Shown: positions 8,840 to 16,980, counted from the stretch's first letter. The stretch: 64,000 bases of DNA from Saccharopolyspora oryzae (GCF_027853915.1 NZ_JAQGLA010000030.1:1-64000); one strand, 5' to 3'. Notes: a model not told the origin generated them from the sequence alone. Made by a program: numbers and translations.

Positions 8840-9529
8840 AGGTTGTCCCATAATCATGGGTCTGGGGCGGTAGTGGATCATGTAGCGGTGCAGGTGGTGC
8901 GGATCGCACCATGTCTGCTCAGGTGCGGCCGGAGTTCTGCGCCGGTGCCCGGAGCGGCCCAGAACCCTTCTTCTACTTCGAGGACCCAGTGCACTCCGCG
9001 GGAATCGGGCGCATCGGGGTTAAACCCGATGCCACCGAGATTCCACGCAGGCGAGCCGTGCCGGACTACCCTCTTGCTCAAACGAAGCGAACATCAGTGG
9101 CGGAGGGATCCGATGACTGGGCGCTATTTTGAAAATCCCGCTCTCGACCCAACACATCCATGGGAGGACAGCCCCGAAACAGAAACGGAGCTAACCCTCT
9201 TGATCAGCGGAATACGGAAACGAGTACACGAACACTGGGGCGTGGACGTCACGCAGTTCCTCGCCGCACTCGCCGAATCCGGCACGGCACTCGCGAAAGA
9301 AGACGAGCCTGTTGTCGCGTTCGTCAACAAAAACGCCACGGCCTTCGGGTACGTTCCTTTGATCGAGCGTCATCAGGGATCGTGCTCGGTGACGCCCGGG
9401 GCACGGGAACCACTGCGCAGGGCACTGGACAGAATCGCCCGCAGCGCCGGCTGAGCATCAGGCATCACACCGTCTCGGGCCGCGTTTCCCTCGCACGCCA
9501 CCAGTACTTGATCATTACGGGACAGCCTT
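8839..9529. mobile_element. TIR-bounded 0.7-kb element, probable IS remnant with TA duplication
   Basis: The left end reads AAGGTTGTCCCATAATCAT and the reverse complement of the right end reads AAGGCTGTCCCGTAATGAT, so about 16 of 19 positions match. Each end is bordered by TA (8837-8838 and 9530-9531), as expected for a 2-bp TA target duplication used by the IS427 group of IS5 and by IS630/mariner elements. No transposase frame is present; the only plausible gene inside is the 113-codon ORF 9113-9454. The element lies between two converging genes and touches both stop codons. It is therefore either a gutted insertion sequence or a non-autonomous element with a passenger. Confidence 0.55.
9113..9454 (+). 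CDS. hypothetical protein inside the TIR element
   Basis: A 113-residue acidic protein that I do not recognise. It has no membrane segment or signal peptide. The ATG at 9113 follows GGCGGAGGGATCCG, a good ribosome site. Its codon use (many A- and T-ending codons such as GAA, AAA, AAC, ACA) is clearly less GC-biased than the neighbouring genes, which together with its place between terminal inverted repeats suggests transfer. It could be a passenger or a relic unrelated to transposition. Confidence 0.6.
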   Translation: MTGRYFENPALDPTHPWEDSPETETELTLLISGIRKRVHEHWGVDVTQFLAALAESGTALAKEDEPVVAFVNKNATAFGYVPLIERHQGSCSVTPGAREPLRRALDRIARSAG

Positions 9530-10704
9530 TAGGGCGTCACGAGGTCGAGGAATTCCCAGTGCGCTTCGGGCTTTTGGCCGCTGAGCGACTTTCCGCAGTT
9601 CTGCAGGACCAGCGGGCCCGATGTGACGTGCTGGCTGCCGGTGCCGAGGTCGCGGAGGAACCGGTCGATCGGTCCACGCCGGATCGCCGTCGTGCCCGCC
9701 CACCGGTGCACCGTGCGGCCCACCTCGTGCGCGGTCCAGGTCGCGTGGTTGAGGGTCAGCTTGATCAGCGTTTCCTGCTCGGTGCTCACCGGCTCGCCCG
9801 CGGCCAAGGTGTCCTCGATGCCCCGCCACTCCTGCATCACCCACGCCCGCGCTGAGCGGAGCTTGGCTTCGGCGGTCGCGAACTCGGCGTGGAACTGGGC
9901 GGTGTCGACCGCGGCGTTGTACGTGCCCGATTTGGCCACCGCGACCGACTTCAGCTCGTCGAGCAGCCGCCGTCCGACGCCGAGCGCCCAGCCGGTGTGC
10001 CCGATCGCGGCCATGTTCACCAGGCCGATCCGGTAGACAGCGCCGCCGTTGGCCGGGGTGGTCGTGGTGGCGACGTAGGTGTGCGTTTCCGGGACGAACA
10101 CGTCGGTGCAGTGGTAATCGATGCTGTTGGTCGCGCGGAGCCCGAGCACGTCCCAGTTCTCGACGAGCTCCACCTGCGATTTCGGCATCGCCAGCACCCG
10201 CAGCTCCCCGGTGCCCTCGACCTGGATCGCGCTGTGGACGTGGGTGGCCAGCGCCATCCCGGAGGCGAACTGCCAGCTCCCGCTGACCAGGAAGCCGCCG
10301 TCCACCGGAACTGCCCGGCCGGGCCGGGTGCCGTGCCCGGCCAGCCGCGCGTAGGAGCCGTTCGCGGTGCCGGAGAACAGGTCTTCCGCCGCCACGTCAC
10401 CGAGGTAGGCCGCCGTGGTGCCGGTGACGTGCTGCATCGCCATCATCGTCCAGCCGGCCGCGGCGTCGTGGTAGCTGAGCCGCTCGATGGTCTCGATCAT
10501 CTGGCGCGGGGCGAACTCGTGACCGCCGAGGTTCGCTGGCAGCGCCGCCCGGATCACCCCGAGGTCCAGCAACGCCTGCGCGGTGTCCCCGGTGAAGCGA
10601 CCGAGCTCCTCGGCTTCCGCCGCGTTCGACTCGAGGGTCCCGGCGAGTGCGTCGATCCGTTCGAGCATCGCCGGGAACTCCGAGCTGACGTGCAATCGAA
10701 CCAT
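9529..10704 (-). CDS. acyl-CoA dehydrogenase-fold flavin monooxygenase-like protein
   Basis: A 391-residue protein with the three-part acyl-CoA dehydrogenase fold. It has an N-terminal helical domain (AALPANLGGHEFAPRQMIET), a central beta domain (GGFLVSGSWQFASGMALATH) and a C-terminal four-helix domain. The pattern is that of the group D flavin monooxygenases (HsaA and the naphthocyclinone hydroxylase type) rather than true acyl-CoA dehydrogenases, because a clear catalytic glutamate is not apparent. Such enzymes need a separate flavin reductase, which is not seen here. It lies 63 nt after the permease gene and is probably cotranscribed. Its TAA stop is next to the right end of the TIR element. 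Confidence 0.75.
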   Translation of the reverse strand: MVRLHVSSEFPAMLERIDALAGTLESNAAEAEELGRFTGDTAQALLDLGVIRAALPANLGGHEFAPRQMIETIERLSYHDAAAGWTMMAMQHVTGTTAAYLGDVAAEDLFSGTANGSYARLAGHGTRPGRAVPVDGGFLVSGSWQFASGMALATHVHSAIQVEGTGELRVLAMPKSQVELVENWDVLGLRATNSIDYHCTDVFVPETHTYVATTTTPANGGAVYRIGLVNMAAIGHTGWALGVGRRLLDELKSVAVAKSGTYNAAVDTAQFHAEFATAEAKLRSARAWVMQEWRGIEDTLAAGEPVSTEQETLIKLTLNHATWTAHEVGRTVHRWAGTTAIRRGPIDRFLRDLGTGSQHVTSGPLVLQNCGKSLSGQKPEAHWEFLDLVTP

Positions 10705-10767
10705 GGACTGGTCACTCCTCGTGAACGGTGCCGATGCACGGCCACCGTACCCAGGAGGTCCCGCCGC

Positions 10768-12177
10768 TCATGGTCGTTCGATCGAGATCGAACCGCGCTT
10801 CTGCCGCACCAACCCGACGGTCACGGCGACCGCGGCGACGGAGAAGGTGAGGAACAGCGAGTGCCGGGTGGACGGGTCGACGACCATGAGCGCGAGGAAC
10901 GCCACCAGCGCGACGACCACCGCCCACGACAGGTACGGGTAGCCCCACATGCGCACCGTCAGGTGCTGGCCGTCGCGCTCGGCGCGGGCCCGGCTGTGCA
11001 GCTGGGTGGTCGCGATCGTCAGGTAGAGCAGGACGATCACGGAACCGCTGGAGTCGACCAGGAAGTCGAAGATCGCGGTGGTGGTGAAGAAGTAGTTCGC
11101 CGTGACGGTCGCCAACCCGGCCAGCGCCACCACGAGCACGGCGGGCACCGGCACCCCGGAGGCGTTCGACCGGGCGAGCACCCGCGGGCCCTCGCCGTTG
11201 CTCGCCAGCGCGTACAGCATCCGGGACGCGGTGTAGATCCCCGAGTTCAGGCAGGACAGCACCGCGACGAGCACCACCAGGTCCATGATCAGCCCGGCGT
11301 TCGGGATCCCCAACCGGTTGAGCACCGCCGAGTACGGGCTCTCGGTGATCCCGGCGTCGTCGTACGGCAGCAGGGTGGTGATCACCGCGATGGAACCGAT
11401 GTAGAAGACCAGGATCCGCACCATCGTGGTCCGGACGGCCCGCCGCACCGCCTCGGCCGGGCGCATCGCCTCACCGGCCGCGATCGTGACGACCTCGGCA
11501 CCGCTGAACGCGAAGGACACCACGAGCAGCGCGGGCAGCACCGCGTACCAGCCGTTGGGCGCGAATCCGCCCTGCCCGAACAGGTTCGTCCCACCGGGCG
11601 CCGGAACTCCGGGCAGCACACCGAAGATCGCCAGCAGGCCGAGCCCGATGAACGCGACGATCGCGACCACCTTGATCAGCGCGAACCAGAACTCCACCTC
11701 GCCGTAGGCGCGCACCGCGACCAGGTTCGAGCCGGTCAGCACCAGCAGGAACACCAGCGCGGCGGCCCAGTCCGGCACCACCGGCAGGATCCCGTGCAGC
11801 AGCGCGCCGCCGATGACGGCTTCCACGCCGACGGTGACGCTCCACGAGTAGGCGTAGAGCCAGCCGATCGCCAGCCCGGCCCAGCTGCCGAGCTCGCGCG
11901 AGGCGTAGCTGGCGAAGGACCCGGTTTTCGGTGCGGCGACGGAGAGTTCGGCGAGCATCCGCATGATCAGGACGACCAGCAGCCCGGCGATCGCGTACGC
12001 CACCAGCGCCGCGGGACCGGCCTTGTTGATGACCGCGCCGCTGCCGACGAAGAGGCCGGCGCCGATCACCCCGCCGATCGCGATCATGCTCATCTGCCGG
12101 TCCCGGAGCGCTGGTCGCAGCCCGCTCGCTCCGGTGGATTCCTGGGTCCGTTCCGCGGACGTCGATTGATCGTTCAT
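10768..12177 (-). CDS. APC-superfamily amino acid permease
   Basis: A 469-residue permease of the AAT family (GabP/AnsP/ProY type) with about twelve hydrophobic helices. The first contains the consensus SMIAIGGVIGAGLFVGSG, which forms the substrate-binding unwound helix. The region FAFSGAEVVTIAAGEA is also typical. The ATG at 12177 (MNDQST) is chosen over an upstream in-frame ATG because the family N-terminus begins close to it. It probably imports an amino acid or amine that the downstream oxidoreductase modifies. It is transcribed divergently from the TetR gene at 12358, and a GATC palindrome lies just upstream of its start. Confidence 0.88.
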   Translation of the reverse strand: MNDQSTSAERTQESTGASGLRPALRDRQMSMIAIGGVIGAGLFVGSGAVINKAGPAALVAYAIAGLLVVLIMRMLAELSVAAPKTGSFASYASRELGSWAGLAIGWLYAYSWSVTVGVEAVIGGALLHGILPVVPDWAAALVFLLVLTGSNLVAVRAYGEVEFWFALIKVVAIVAFIGLGLLAIFGVLPGVPAPGGTNLFGQGGFAPNGWYAVLPALLVVSFAFSGAEVVTIAAGEAMRPAEAVRRAVRTTMVRILVFYIGSIAVITTLLPYDDAGITESPYSAVLNRLGIPNAGLIMDLVVLVAVLSCLNSGIYTASRMLYALASNGEGPRVLARSNASGVPVPAVLVVALAGLATVTANYFFTTTAIFDFLVDSSGSVIVLLYLTIATTQLHSRARAERDGQHLTVRMWGYPYLSWAVVVALVAFLALMVVDPSTRHSLFLTFSVAAVAVTVGLVRQKRGSISIERP

Positions 12178-12198
12178 CTTGCCTCCAAGATGTCTCAA

Positions 12199-12217
12199 CC
12201 GATCGATCGATCGAGAG
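12199..12217. promoter_or_regulatory. GATC-repeat palindrome, operator candidate 1
   Basis: CGATCGATCGATCG, self-complementary, lies 23 nt upstream of the permease start in the 180-bp divergent intergenic region. The same word with one more base pair on each side occurs at 16937-16952 in another divergent promoter region. Its position upstream of genes of one likely pathway suggests an operator for the adjacent TetR protein. Confidence 0.5.
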
Positions 12218-12313
12218 ATTCATGCACGATAGGTCCCGCAAATCGGAGGGTCAATAGCGACTTCTGCTGCCCACGCCCGATGTATCCGTGTCGTCACCGG
12301 TACGGTTGGAGGC

Positions 12314-12336
12314 GATCAGATCGATCAATCGACCGA
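12314..12336. promoter_or_regulatory. GATC-repeat palindrome, operator candidate 2
   Basis: An imperfect version of the same motif, GATCGATCAATCGACCG, lies about 25-40 nt upstream of the TetR start at 12358. It would allow autoregulation. It is less symmetric than the site at 12199-12217. Confidence 0.4.
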
Positions 12337-12357
12337 CAATTCGGGGAGCGCGAAGCG

Positions 12358-13059
12358 ATGAGCGCACGAGGACGCGCGGGAGACGACACCCAGCGGCAGG
12401 TGTGGGCGGCGGCCGTCCGGCTGTTCGCCGCGCAGGGCTTCCACGGCACCGGCATCCGGGAACTCGCCGACGCCGCGCAGCTCTCCCCGGCGACCCTCTA
12501 CCACTACATGGGCACCAAGCAGGACCTGCTGTTCTCCATCATGCGGACCTGCTTGGACCGGCTGGTGACGGCGGCCGAACGGGTCGCGGTCGACGGCGCC
12601 GAGCCGCAGGAGATCATCGCCAGCCTGGTGCACGTCCACGTGCTCACCCACGCGCTGCACCGCGACGAGACGACCGTGGTGGACAACGAGCTCGGGGTCC
12701 TCGACGCCGAGCGCAGGGCGACGATCGTCGAAATCCGGGACCGCTACGAGGAGTTCTGGCGCAGCGCGGTCGCGGACGGCTGCGAGCGCGGCGTCTTCGC
12801 AGTCCCGGACCAGCGCTTCGCGCGGATGGCGGTGCTGGAGATGTGCTCCGGCGTGGCGAAGTGGTACTCCCCCGAGGGCGAGGAGAACCTCGACGCGATC
12901 GCCACCGCGCACGCGCAACTGGCGCTCCAGCTGCTCGGCGTCCCGGCCACCCGCCTCGCCTCGACCGCCCTCCCCGAGGCCACCGACATCCACGGCCTCG
13001 TCGAGGAGATCTGGCACATCCAACTACCGTCCATGCGAGCCCGAGCAACCCGCACCTGA
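12358..13059 (+). CDS. TetR-family transcriptional regulator
   Basis: A 233-residue regulator. The helix-turn-helix at about residues 28-52 (GIRELADAAQLSPATLYHYM) and the following GTKQDLLFSIM are classical. The overall pattern (FHGTGIRELA, long C-terminal domain) resembles regulators of fatty-acid or steroid catabolism such as KstR2, which bind acyl-CoA ligands; this is inference. It is divergent from the permease/ACAD-like operon and is flanked by GATC palindromes that recur in front of the amidohydrolase and acyl-CoA gene cluster at 16.9 kb, so it probably controls both loci. Its 3' end is followed by AT-rich palindrome copy B. Confidence 0.88.
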   Translation: MSARGRAGDDTQRQVWAAAVRLFAAQGFHGTGIRELADAAQLSPATLYHYMGTKQDLLFSIMRTCLDRLVTAAERVAVDGAEPQEIIASLVHVHVLTHALHRDETTVVDNELGVLDAERRATIVEIRDRYEEFWRSAVADGCERGVFAVPDQRFARMAVLEMCSGVAKWYSPEGEENLDAIATAHAQLALQLLGVPATRLASTALPEATDIHGLVEEIWHIQLPSMRARATRT

Positions 13060-13080
13060 CCTGCGCTTCCGCTCGGAGTG

Positions 13081-13128
13081 CCGCAAATTCAATGGAAATT
13101 GGATGTCCAATTTCCATTGAATTTGCGG
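13081..13128. repeat. AT-rich perfect palindrome, copy B
   Basis: Identical over 48 bp to the palindrome at 58-105: two 23-nt arms around TG. It lies 22 nt past the TetR stop and 100 nt from the stop of the converging small gene at 13231, a position suited to a bidirectional terminator. Confidence 0.85.
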
Positions 13129-13230
13129 GCCCCAGGGGACGGAGGGGGTGCGGCCGGGCGGTGTCGGGGAGGGGAGCGATCCCGCCCGGCCGCTCGACTC
13201 GATGCTCGGGGGAGGTGCATCGAGCCGGGT

Positions 13231-13524
13231 TCAGAGGCGTCGCAGGGTTTCCAGGACGCGGTGTTGGAGTTCCAGCGGCGGAGCTTCAGGTGGGGTTTCC
13301 GGCCATTGCGGTGGTGGTTCCGGGGACGGCTCGCGGAGGTGGTGCCTGCCGGTGGAATCGGCGCGGCGGGCTTCGGATTCGACGTGCTCGATCAGCTGCC
13401 AGACGTTCGTCGCGCCTTCGCCCGCGCCCGCGTGCTGGGGAAGCCGCCGGCGGTGGACGTGCATCAGCGTCATGCCAGTGAGCAGCGACAACAGGCAGGC
13501 CAGGGCGGTCAGCATCGGGGACAT
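13231..13524 (-). CDS. small membrane-anchored hypothetical protein
   Basis: A 97-residue protein with one N-terminal hydrophobic helix (MLTALACLLSLLTGMTLM) followed by a soluble, proline-rich tail. I do not recognise a family. It is the last gene of a three-gene set on the minus strand in which each start overlaps the preceding stop (ATGA at 13521-13524, GTGA at 13718-13721). That set is divergent from the XRE-DUF397 pair, an arrangement common in Pseudonocardiaceae. Confidence 0.65.
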   Translation of the reverse strand: MSPMLTALACLLSLLTGMTLMHVHRRRLPQHAGAGEGATNVWQLIEHVESEARRADSTGRHHLREPSPEPPPQWPETPPEAPPLELQHRVLETLRRL

Positions 13525-13721
13525 CAGTTGGTTCCTCCTGGTTGATCGATCGTGGTCGGCGGGATCTCCCGCAGCAGGTGGACGACTTCTTCGAGGGCGG
13601 TGGCCGTCGCATCGACGTCGGCGGTGTCGAGCTGATCGGCTCCGGCGCTGAACGCGAGGTCGTCGATGAGCCACTGGGCACGACGCAGGAACACCGCCAG
13701 GGTGGCGGTTTTCGAGCTCAC
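13524..13721 (-). CDS. small hypothetical protein, middle gene of coupled triplet
   Basis: A 65-residue helical protein starting at GTG 13721, which overlaps the stop of the upstream zinc-finger-like gene. The sequence FLRRAQWLIDDLAFSAGA followed by an acidic helix (DTADVDATATALEEVVHLLR) suggests an alpha-helical domain; no known family is recognised. The overlaps at both ends support real translation. Confidence 0.6.
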   Translation of the reverse strand: MSSKTATLAVFLRRAQWLIDDLAFSAGADQLDTADVDATATALEEVVHLLREIPPTTIDQPGGTN

Positions 13722-13927
13722 GGCTCGACACCGGCGAGCCGCCGAGCCTCCCGGTTGCACTCGACGCAGGTGCCCCACAACCAGGCCAACTCGCTGTTGT
13801 CCGCGGAAACCACCTGCTGGCACAGCGTTTCGAGCTCGGTCCCGCTCGGATAAGCACACCCAACGGCCTTCTCGGCCAAACTCGCATGCCGCTGCCCAGC
13901 AGCAGGCACCCAATGAAACGGATACAT
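13718..13927 (-). CDS. zinc-finger-like small protein
   Basis: A 69-residue protein with the pattern HWVPAAGQRHA ... CAYPSG ... CQQ ... CVECN. The spaced His and Cys residues could bind one zinc ion and resemble the small zf-HC3 type proteins found next to XRE-DUF397 genes in actinomycetes. It heads the coupled triplet, and its ATG at 13927 faces the XRE gene across 135 bp that contain a palindrome (13967-13996). Its function is unknown; a DNA- or protein-binding role in the same regulatory module is a guess. Confidence 0.65.
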   Translation of the reverse strand: MYPFHWVPAAGQRHASLAEKAVGCAYPSGTELETLCQQVVSADNSELAWLWGTCVECNREARRLAGVEP

Positions 13928-13966
13928 CGGCGACCCCCAGGAAGGTTCGGTTCCGTTGGTACCAGT

Positions 13967-13996
13967 GGTTCTGTGTCAGATTTGACACCCGGAACC
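13967..13996. promoter_or_regulatory. palindromic operator candidate in divergent region
   Basis: GTGTCA (13973-13978), a GATT spacer, and TGACAC (13983-13988), with outer arms GGTTC and GAACC, make a near-perfect 30-bp palindrome. The right half contains a TTGACA -35-like box directed at the XRE gene, so a protein bound here would cover that promoter and lie upstream of the small-gene operon. The XRE protein is the natural candidate. Confidence 0.55.
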
Positions 13997-14062
13997 GACA
14001 GTCCCGCAATTAACCGTTCGAGGGATCTTCACCAGCGGTTATCCGCCGGTAGTGTGTGGTGC

Positions 14063-14908
14063 ATGGCTGGTACCACCCCGAAAGCGCGAGCACTCGGCGC
14101 GGAACTCCGCAGGGCGCGCGAGGAATCTGGTCTGGGACTCCGGCAGTTGGCAGCCAAGCTCGGTACCTCGCACGCGACGGTCTCCCGATGGGAGAACGGA
14201 GCGCGATCGCCGAAGCCGGAGGACGTGGCCGCATATCTCGCCAAGGTCGATGCATCAGCTGAGCTGCGAGCCGAACTCGTTGAGCTGGCACGAGATCCGG
14301 ACGGATCGCACTGGCTGTCCGTCGGCATGCCCGATCAGCACCGACAGCTGGCGGCCCTGCTGGAGATCGAGCGCGAAGCCACGAAGATCACCACGGTCTC
14401 GCCGCTGCTGGTTCCCGGACTTCTCCAAACAGCCGACTACGCAAGGGCGATCATGACGGTCGGTGAAGTTCCGAATGACGAGATCGACATGCGAGTCGCT
14501 GTCCGGCTCGGGCGGCGGGATGCGATCCTCCGGAAGGACGCGGCCGAACTTCGTGCCTTCATCGGAGAACCCGTGCTCTACCAGCTGATAGGCGGTTCAT
14601 CCGTCATGGCGGACCAGCTCCGTGCGCTACTGAAGTGCAGCGAGATGCCCAACGTCGAACTGCGGGTCATTCCTATGCGCAGTGAATGGCATCCGGGTCT
14701 AGAAGGGCCGTTCTCGCTCGACGAGTTCGAGGACAGAGGACCAGTGGTCCAGCTGGAGAACCGGGTGTCTGCACTCTTCCTGCACGAACCCGACGAAGTC
14801 GGGGCTTACGTGCATGCCGTCGATAAGATTGCCGCGGTCGCGATGAGCCAGGCGGAGTCGGTAGAGCTCATTGGCGATGCGATCGGGAGGACGGAGAAGG
14901 CGCGATGA
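14063..14908 (+). CDS. XRE-family regulator with DUF5753 (Scr1 type)
   Basis: A 281-residue protein. An XRE helix-turn-helix at about residues 12-65 (LGAELRRAREESGLGLRQLA, SHATVSRWENGARSP) is followed by a DUF5753 domain with the hallmark LVPGLLQTADYARAIM. Members pair with DUF397 proteins, and some act as antagonist-controlled regulators of differentiation or antibiotic production. The ATG at 14063 gives MAGTTPKARALG, the usual start. The stop overlaps the DUF397 start (ATGA at 14905). Codon use is slightly less GC-rich than in core genes, as is common for these paralogous, mobile gene pairs. Confidence 0.92.
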   Translation: MAGTTPKARALGAELRRAREESGLGLRQLAAKLGTSHATVSRWENGARSPKPEDVAAYLAKVDASAELRAELVELARDPDGSHWLSVGMPDQHRQLAALLEIEREATKITTVSPLLVPGLLQTADYARAIMTVGEVPNDEIDMRVAVRLGRRDAILRKDAAELRAFIGEPVLYQLIGGSSVMADQLRALLKCSEMPNVELRVIPMRSEWHPGLEGPFSLDEFEDRGPVVQLENRVSALFLHEPDEVGAYVHAVDKIAAVAMSQAESVELIGDAIGRTEKAR

Positions 14909-15108
14909 GTCCACGACGAAACATGCCTAATAGCTGGCGGAAGTCGAGTCGCAGCACGAACACCGACAACTGCGTCGAAGTCGGGCGGGTTGAGTCCGGC
15001 GCGGCGGTGCGGGACTCGAAGGCCCCTGACGCCGGGTACTTCACTACGACCGCTGACCAGTGGCGGTTATTCGTCACCGCCGTCAAGGCGGGCCGCTTCG
15101 AGGGCTGA
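14905..15108 (+). CDS. DUF397 domain protein
   Basis: A 67-residue DUF397 protein with the core WRKSSRSTNTDNCVEVGRV, VRDSKAPDAGYF and a C-terminal WRLFVTAVKAGRF. DUF397 proteins are small partners of Scr1-type XRE regulators and are thought to bind and inhibit them. The 4-nt overlap with the XRE gene fits a stoichiometric pair. It is followed 8 nt later by a 52-bp perfect palindrome. Confidence 0.92.
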   Translation: MSPRRNMPNSWRKSSRSTNTDNCVEVGRVESGAAVRDSKAPDAGYFTTTADQWRLFVTAVKAGRFEG

Positions 15109-15116
15109 GTCGCCCG

Positions 15117-15168
15117 GGGGTCGTGAGTACTTTGAGGGGCTATAGCCCCTCAAAGTACTCACGACCCC
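15117..15168. repeat. perfect 52-bp palindrome of the CTATAG family, copy 1
   Basis: The left 26 nt and right 26 nt are exact reverse complements meeting at TA|TA. The core reads CGTGAGTACTTTGAGGGG, then CTATAG, then the complement. A related imperfect copy is at 58063-58106. Both sit between converging genes, here DUF397 and the amidohydrolase, so a bidirectional terminator role fits. Confidence 0.85.
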
Positions 15169-15207
15169 TGACCAGCCGAAACGTCCGCGACACCGGAAGA
15201 CGGTGGC

Positions 15208-16857
15208 TCAGCCGGTCAGGCCCATCCGGTCGTGCTTGATCTCGCCGCCGACGACGGTGGCCGTCACCTCGACGTCCTTGATCGCGCGGGGATCGACGCG
15301 GGTGAGGTCCTCGGACAGCACTGTGAAGTCAGCGAGCATGCCGCGGGCGAGCCGTCCCTTGCGGTGTTCCTGGTGGTCGGCGTACGCCGAGCCGCTGGTG
15401 AACGCGCGCAACGCCTGCAACGGGGTCAGCCGCTCGGCAGCACCCATCACCTGTCCGTCCGCGGTTTCCCGGTTGACCAGCGCGTGGATTCCCAGCAGCG
15501 GAGCGCCTTCCACGATCGGGCAGTCCGAACTGCCCGGAACCTCGACACCCGCGCGCAGGAAGCTGAGCTGCCGGTACGCGAGCTCCGCCCGCTCCGCACC
15601 GAGCGCAGCGATCATCCCGTCCCCGAGCTCGTCGATGAACCGCCCCTGCGGCACCGGCACCACGCCCAGCCTGGCGATCTCGGCGACCTGGGCATCGCTG
15701 GTCACGCCGCAGTGCTCGATGCGATGCCGAGCATCGGCGCGGGGAAACTGCCGCTGCGCACGGGCGTATGCGTCCAGCACCAGCTGCACCGCCGCATCCC
15801 CGATCGCGTGCGTAGCGACCTGCCAGCCCGCCCGGTGCGCCCGAAAGATCTGCTCGCGCAGCCGCTCCGGATCGTCCTGCGTGAACCCCCGATTGCCCAC
15901 GGCATCGGCATAATCGCAGCACATCGAGGCCGTGCGACCGATCAGCGAACCGTCGGAGAACAGCTTGACCGCGCCGATCCGCAAGGTGTCGTCGCCCAGC
16001 CCAGTCCGCAGCCCGAGGTCGAGCCCGAAGCCCGCGGACCCCGGCTCTCCCCCGTCGACGTCGTGCAGCGCGGCCATCTCCGGCATCACGGTCGCCCGCA
16101 CACCGAGCACCCCGCGCTCCCGAGCAGTGAGGAACGCGTGCAGGTCAGCCGGGCCGTTGCCAGTGAGGCGCCCCGCAATACCGGGCTCGGTGACGCTGGT
16201 CAGCCCTTCGGCCAGCGCGACCTCCGACCCCAGCTCGATGGCCCGCACGTAGTCCTCCAGCGGTTCCGGCCGGATCAGCTCGTACACCAGGCCCTGCGCC
16301 TGTTCGGTGAGCAGTCCGGTGGGCACGCCGGCCGAGTCGCGTTCGACCGTGCCTCCGGGAACGTCGGGCAGGTCGCGCGGATCGGCGTACCCCATCAGCC
16401 GGATCGCCGCCGTGTTGACCACGCCCATGTGCGCGGAGTTGTGCGCGAGCCAGACCGGCCGACCACCGGTCAGCTCGTCCAGCACTTCCCGCGTCGGGTG
16501 CGCACCGCCGATGCGGTTCTGGTCGTACCCGTGCCCGCGCACCCAAGCGCCTTCCGGCAACCGCTCGGCGTGCTCGCGGATCGCGGCGTACAGCGCATCC
16601 ATGCTGGTGACGGCGCTAGGACGCAGATCGAGCTGGGTCAGGCGCTGCCCGCGCATGCTCAGGTGGTGGTGGGCGTCGTGGAATCCCGGAACCACGTGCG
16701 CGCCACCGAGGTCGACGACGTCGGCGGCGGTGCAGCCGTCGAGTTCGTCGTCCAGTCCGACGAGCACCCCGCCGAGCACGCCCATCTTGCGGGCGCTGGG
16801 GCGATCCGGGTCCAGGGTCGTGATGTCGCCGTTGATGTACAGGACGTCCAGGTGCAT
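15208..16857 (-). CDS. YtcJ-type amidohydrolase (amidohydrolase family 3)
   Basis: A 549-residue metal-dependent amidohydrolase. The N-terminal small beta domain (LDVLYINGDITTLDPDRPSA) leads to PGFHDAHHHL, the metal-binding HxH cluster near residues 62-66. Later ligands appear in QVATHAIGDAAV, in RIEHCG and in VPGSSDCPI. Members hydrolyse amides, formamides or imides; the exact substrate cannot be read. The ATG at 16857 is chosen by family length. It is divergent from the thioesterase/hydratase/ligase operon, and the two share a GATC palindrome, suggesting that it releases an acid that those enzymes then degrade as a CoA thioester. Confidence 0.85.
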   Translation of the reverse strand: MHLDVLYINGDITTLDPDRPSARKMGVLGGVLVGLDDELDGCTAADVVDLGGAHVVPGFHDAHHHLSMRGQRLTQLDLRPSAVTSMDALYAAIREHAERLPEGAWVRGHGYDQNRIGGAHPTREVLDELTGGRPVWLAHNSAHMGVVNTAAIRLMGYADPRDLPDVPGGTVERDSAGVPTGLLTEQAQGLVYELIRPEPLEDYVRAIELGSEVALAEGLTSVTEPGIAGRLTGNGPADLHAFLTARERGVLGVRATVMPEMAALHDVDGGEPGSAGFGLDLGLRTGLGDDTLRIGAVKLFSDGSLIGRTASMCCDYADAVGNRGFTQDDPERLREQIFRAHRAGWQVATHAIGDAAVQLVLDAYARAQRQFPRADARHRIEHCGVTSDAQVAEIARLGVVPVPQGRFIDELGDGMIAALGAERAELAYRQLSFLRAGVEVPGSSDCPIVEGAPLLGIHALVNRETADGQVMGAAERLTPLQALRAFTSGSAYADHQEHRKGRLARGMLADFTVLSEDLTRVDPRAIKDVEVTATVVGGEIKHDRMGLTG

Positions 16858-16934
16858 GGGTGATCCTTCGACTGCAGGCGGTGGGCCGGAACAGACTCGC
16901 GCGTCTTGCGTCCCGGGCGCGAGCAACTCTACTC

Positions 16935-16954
16935 TGTCGATCGATCGATCGACT
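16935..16954. promoter_or_regulatory. GATC-repeat palindrome, operator candidate 3
   Basis: TCGATCGATCGATCGA at 16937-16952 is a perfect 16-bp palindrome centred in the 123-bp region between the divergent amidohydrolase and thioesterase genes, 29 nt before the latter. It matches the sites at 12199-12217 and 12314-12336 by the TetR gene. Confidence 0.55.
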
Positions 16955-16980
16955 AGATTCGGATCGGAGGGCGCACCGAC

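Noticed and set aside
13541-13553. GATCGATCG at the end of the small gene triplet
   Set aside because: It resembles the TetR operator word but is shorter and lies within coding sequence.
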